Below, piece by piece: positions 63,627-64,000 of a DNA stretch of 64,000 bases (position 1 is the stretch's first letter; the number at the start of each line of letters is the position of its first letter). The stretch is taken from positions 4,494,518 through 4,558,517 of the forward strand of contig OX638380.1 of the NCBI GenBank assembly GCA_951813855.1, read 5' to 3'. A program made the translations under genes and the position numbers. This stretch comes from an uncultured Verrucomicrobiae bacterium (GTDB lineage Bacteria; Verrucomicrobiota; Verrucomicrobiia; Limisphaerales; AAA164-E04). The notes below the pieces were generated by a model. That model had not been told where the DNA came from, made no database searches, and saw only the letters and a list, made by a program, of their open reading frames with translations.

Positions 63627-64000
63627 ATGAAGAAAGCCATAATCTGGTCGTTTTGCCTGTTACTCGCCTCGGCGGTTGTTGACGCTCGTCCCTCCGAACG
63701 ATCGGTCGGTATCGGCGATCAAATACCCGATTTTTCCCTGTACGATACCAAACGGCGGCTGCGTTCCTTGGTGGATTACGAGACGGCCGAGGCCGTAGCG
63801 CTGGTGTTTTTTTCCGTCGAATGCCCCTTGGTCAAATTGTACGTGCCGAAACTGCGGTCTTTGCACCAGGATTATCAGGACCGGGGCGTTCAGTTCCTGT
63901 TGATTAACGCTGATCAAGGCGATCCGTTCAACCGGGTAGCGGGATTCGCTTGGGAGAACGCTATCGAATTTCCCGTTCTCAAAGATTTCGCTCAAACGGT
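63627..64000 (+). CDS. Exported redoxin-like protein, 5' part
   Basis: The first 124 residues of a protein cut by the window edge. A signal peptide (residues 1-20, MKKAIIWSFCLLLASAVVDA) precedes a thioredoxin-fold start: VGIGDQIPDFSLYDTKRRLR, VALVFFSVECPLVKLYVPKL and VQFLLINADQGDP. The single cysteine in ECPLVKLY replaces the usual CxxC and is typical of a peroxiredoxin/TlpA-like group in Planctomycetota and Verrucomicrobiota. The start ATG follows AGGA closely. Any C-terminal domain is outside the window. Confidence 0.82.
   Translation, partial: MKKAIIWSFCLLLASAVVDARPSERSVGIGDQIPDFSLYDTKRRLRSLVDYETAEAVALVFFSVECPLVKLYVPKLRSLHQDYQDRGVQFLLINADQGDPFNRVAGFAWENAIEFPVLKDFAQT

Overview
The window reads as a GC-rich chromosomal segment of a Verrucomicrobiota bacterium, most like the Opitutales side of the phylum. 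Nothing was searched; the assignment rests on recognised families. These include a DUF5069 protein, a verrucomicrobial-style LpxK with a long N-terminal helix region, a conserved YqeY / UvrB-UvrC-motif pair, a System II cytochrome c maturation locus, and an aa3-type oxidase cluster headed by a secreted cupredoxin. Lipid A genes (lpxK, an LpxL-type acyltransferase, an LptF/LptG permease) show a Gram-negative envelope.

Layout. 0.5-1.7 kb: minus-strand relic of an AAA ATPase. 2.9-12.9 kb: sparse housekeeping genes (lpxK, acyltransferase, sigma-54 response regulator, glycerate kinase, LptF/G permease, phosphopantetheinyl transferase, DUF5069, DUF2064-type transferase). 13.4-15.1 kb: a DNA methyltransferase broken by one stop codon and an IS66 remnant. 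15.3-16.7 kb: PHP phosphatase and ribH. 18.1-26.6 kb: an intact, compact cytochrome oxidase cluster (cupredoxin, ctaA, ctaB, ctaD, ctaE, ctaF, two small membrane proteins, ctaC, sco, DUF420) behind a perfect TGTGA-N6-TCACA palindrome. 26.6-33.1 kb: yqeY, UvrB/C-motif protein, divergent folP, RDD protein, ThuA-like protein, an orphan sugar-type ABC ATPase, tRNA-Ile2(CAT). tRNA-Glu lies at 33.6 kb.

34.3-48.6 kb is an insertion-sequence island: one intact IS66 with an exact 8-bp target duplication, then IS5/ISNCY-like, IS630, IS4-like, IS1634 and two IS256 transposase genes, each broken by one or two point lesions, plus an IS256 fragment. A secreted ankyrin-repeat protein sits inside the island.

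48.8-59.1 kb is a dense minus-strand series that may be co-transcribed in part: purD, an S41-like protein lacking both catalytic residues, a three-domain LMW-phosphatase/RpiB/serine hydroxymethyltransferase fusion, rho, a duplicated-domain lipoprotein, resB and ccsA. 59.5-61.4 kb is an intact IS1634-type transposase gene. 61.7-62.8 kb is a heavily decayed second DNA methyltransferase. The right edge cuts a secreted redoxin-like gene.

How it fits together: the oxidase cluster (heme A synthesis, copper delivery, subunits I-IV) and the ccsA/resB locus together build an aerobic respiratory chain. Around these intact core genes, defence-type genes and mobile elements are decaying and many gaps of 0.4-1.5 kb hold no gene. 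This pattern is typical of a genome in an early phase of erosion, as in recently host-restricted symbionts, though host association itself cannot be shown from this sequence.
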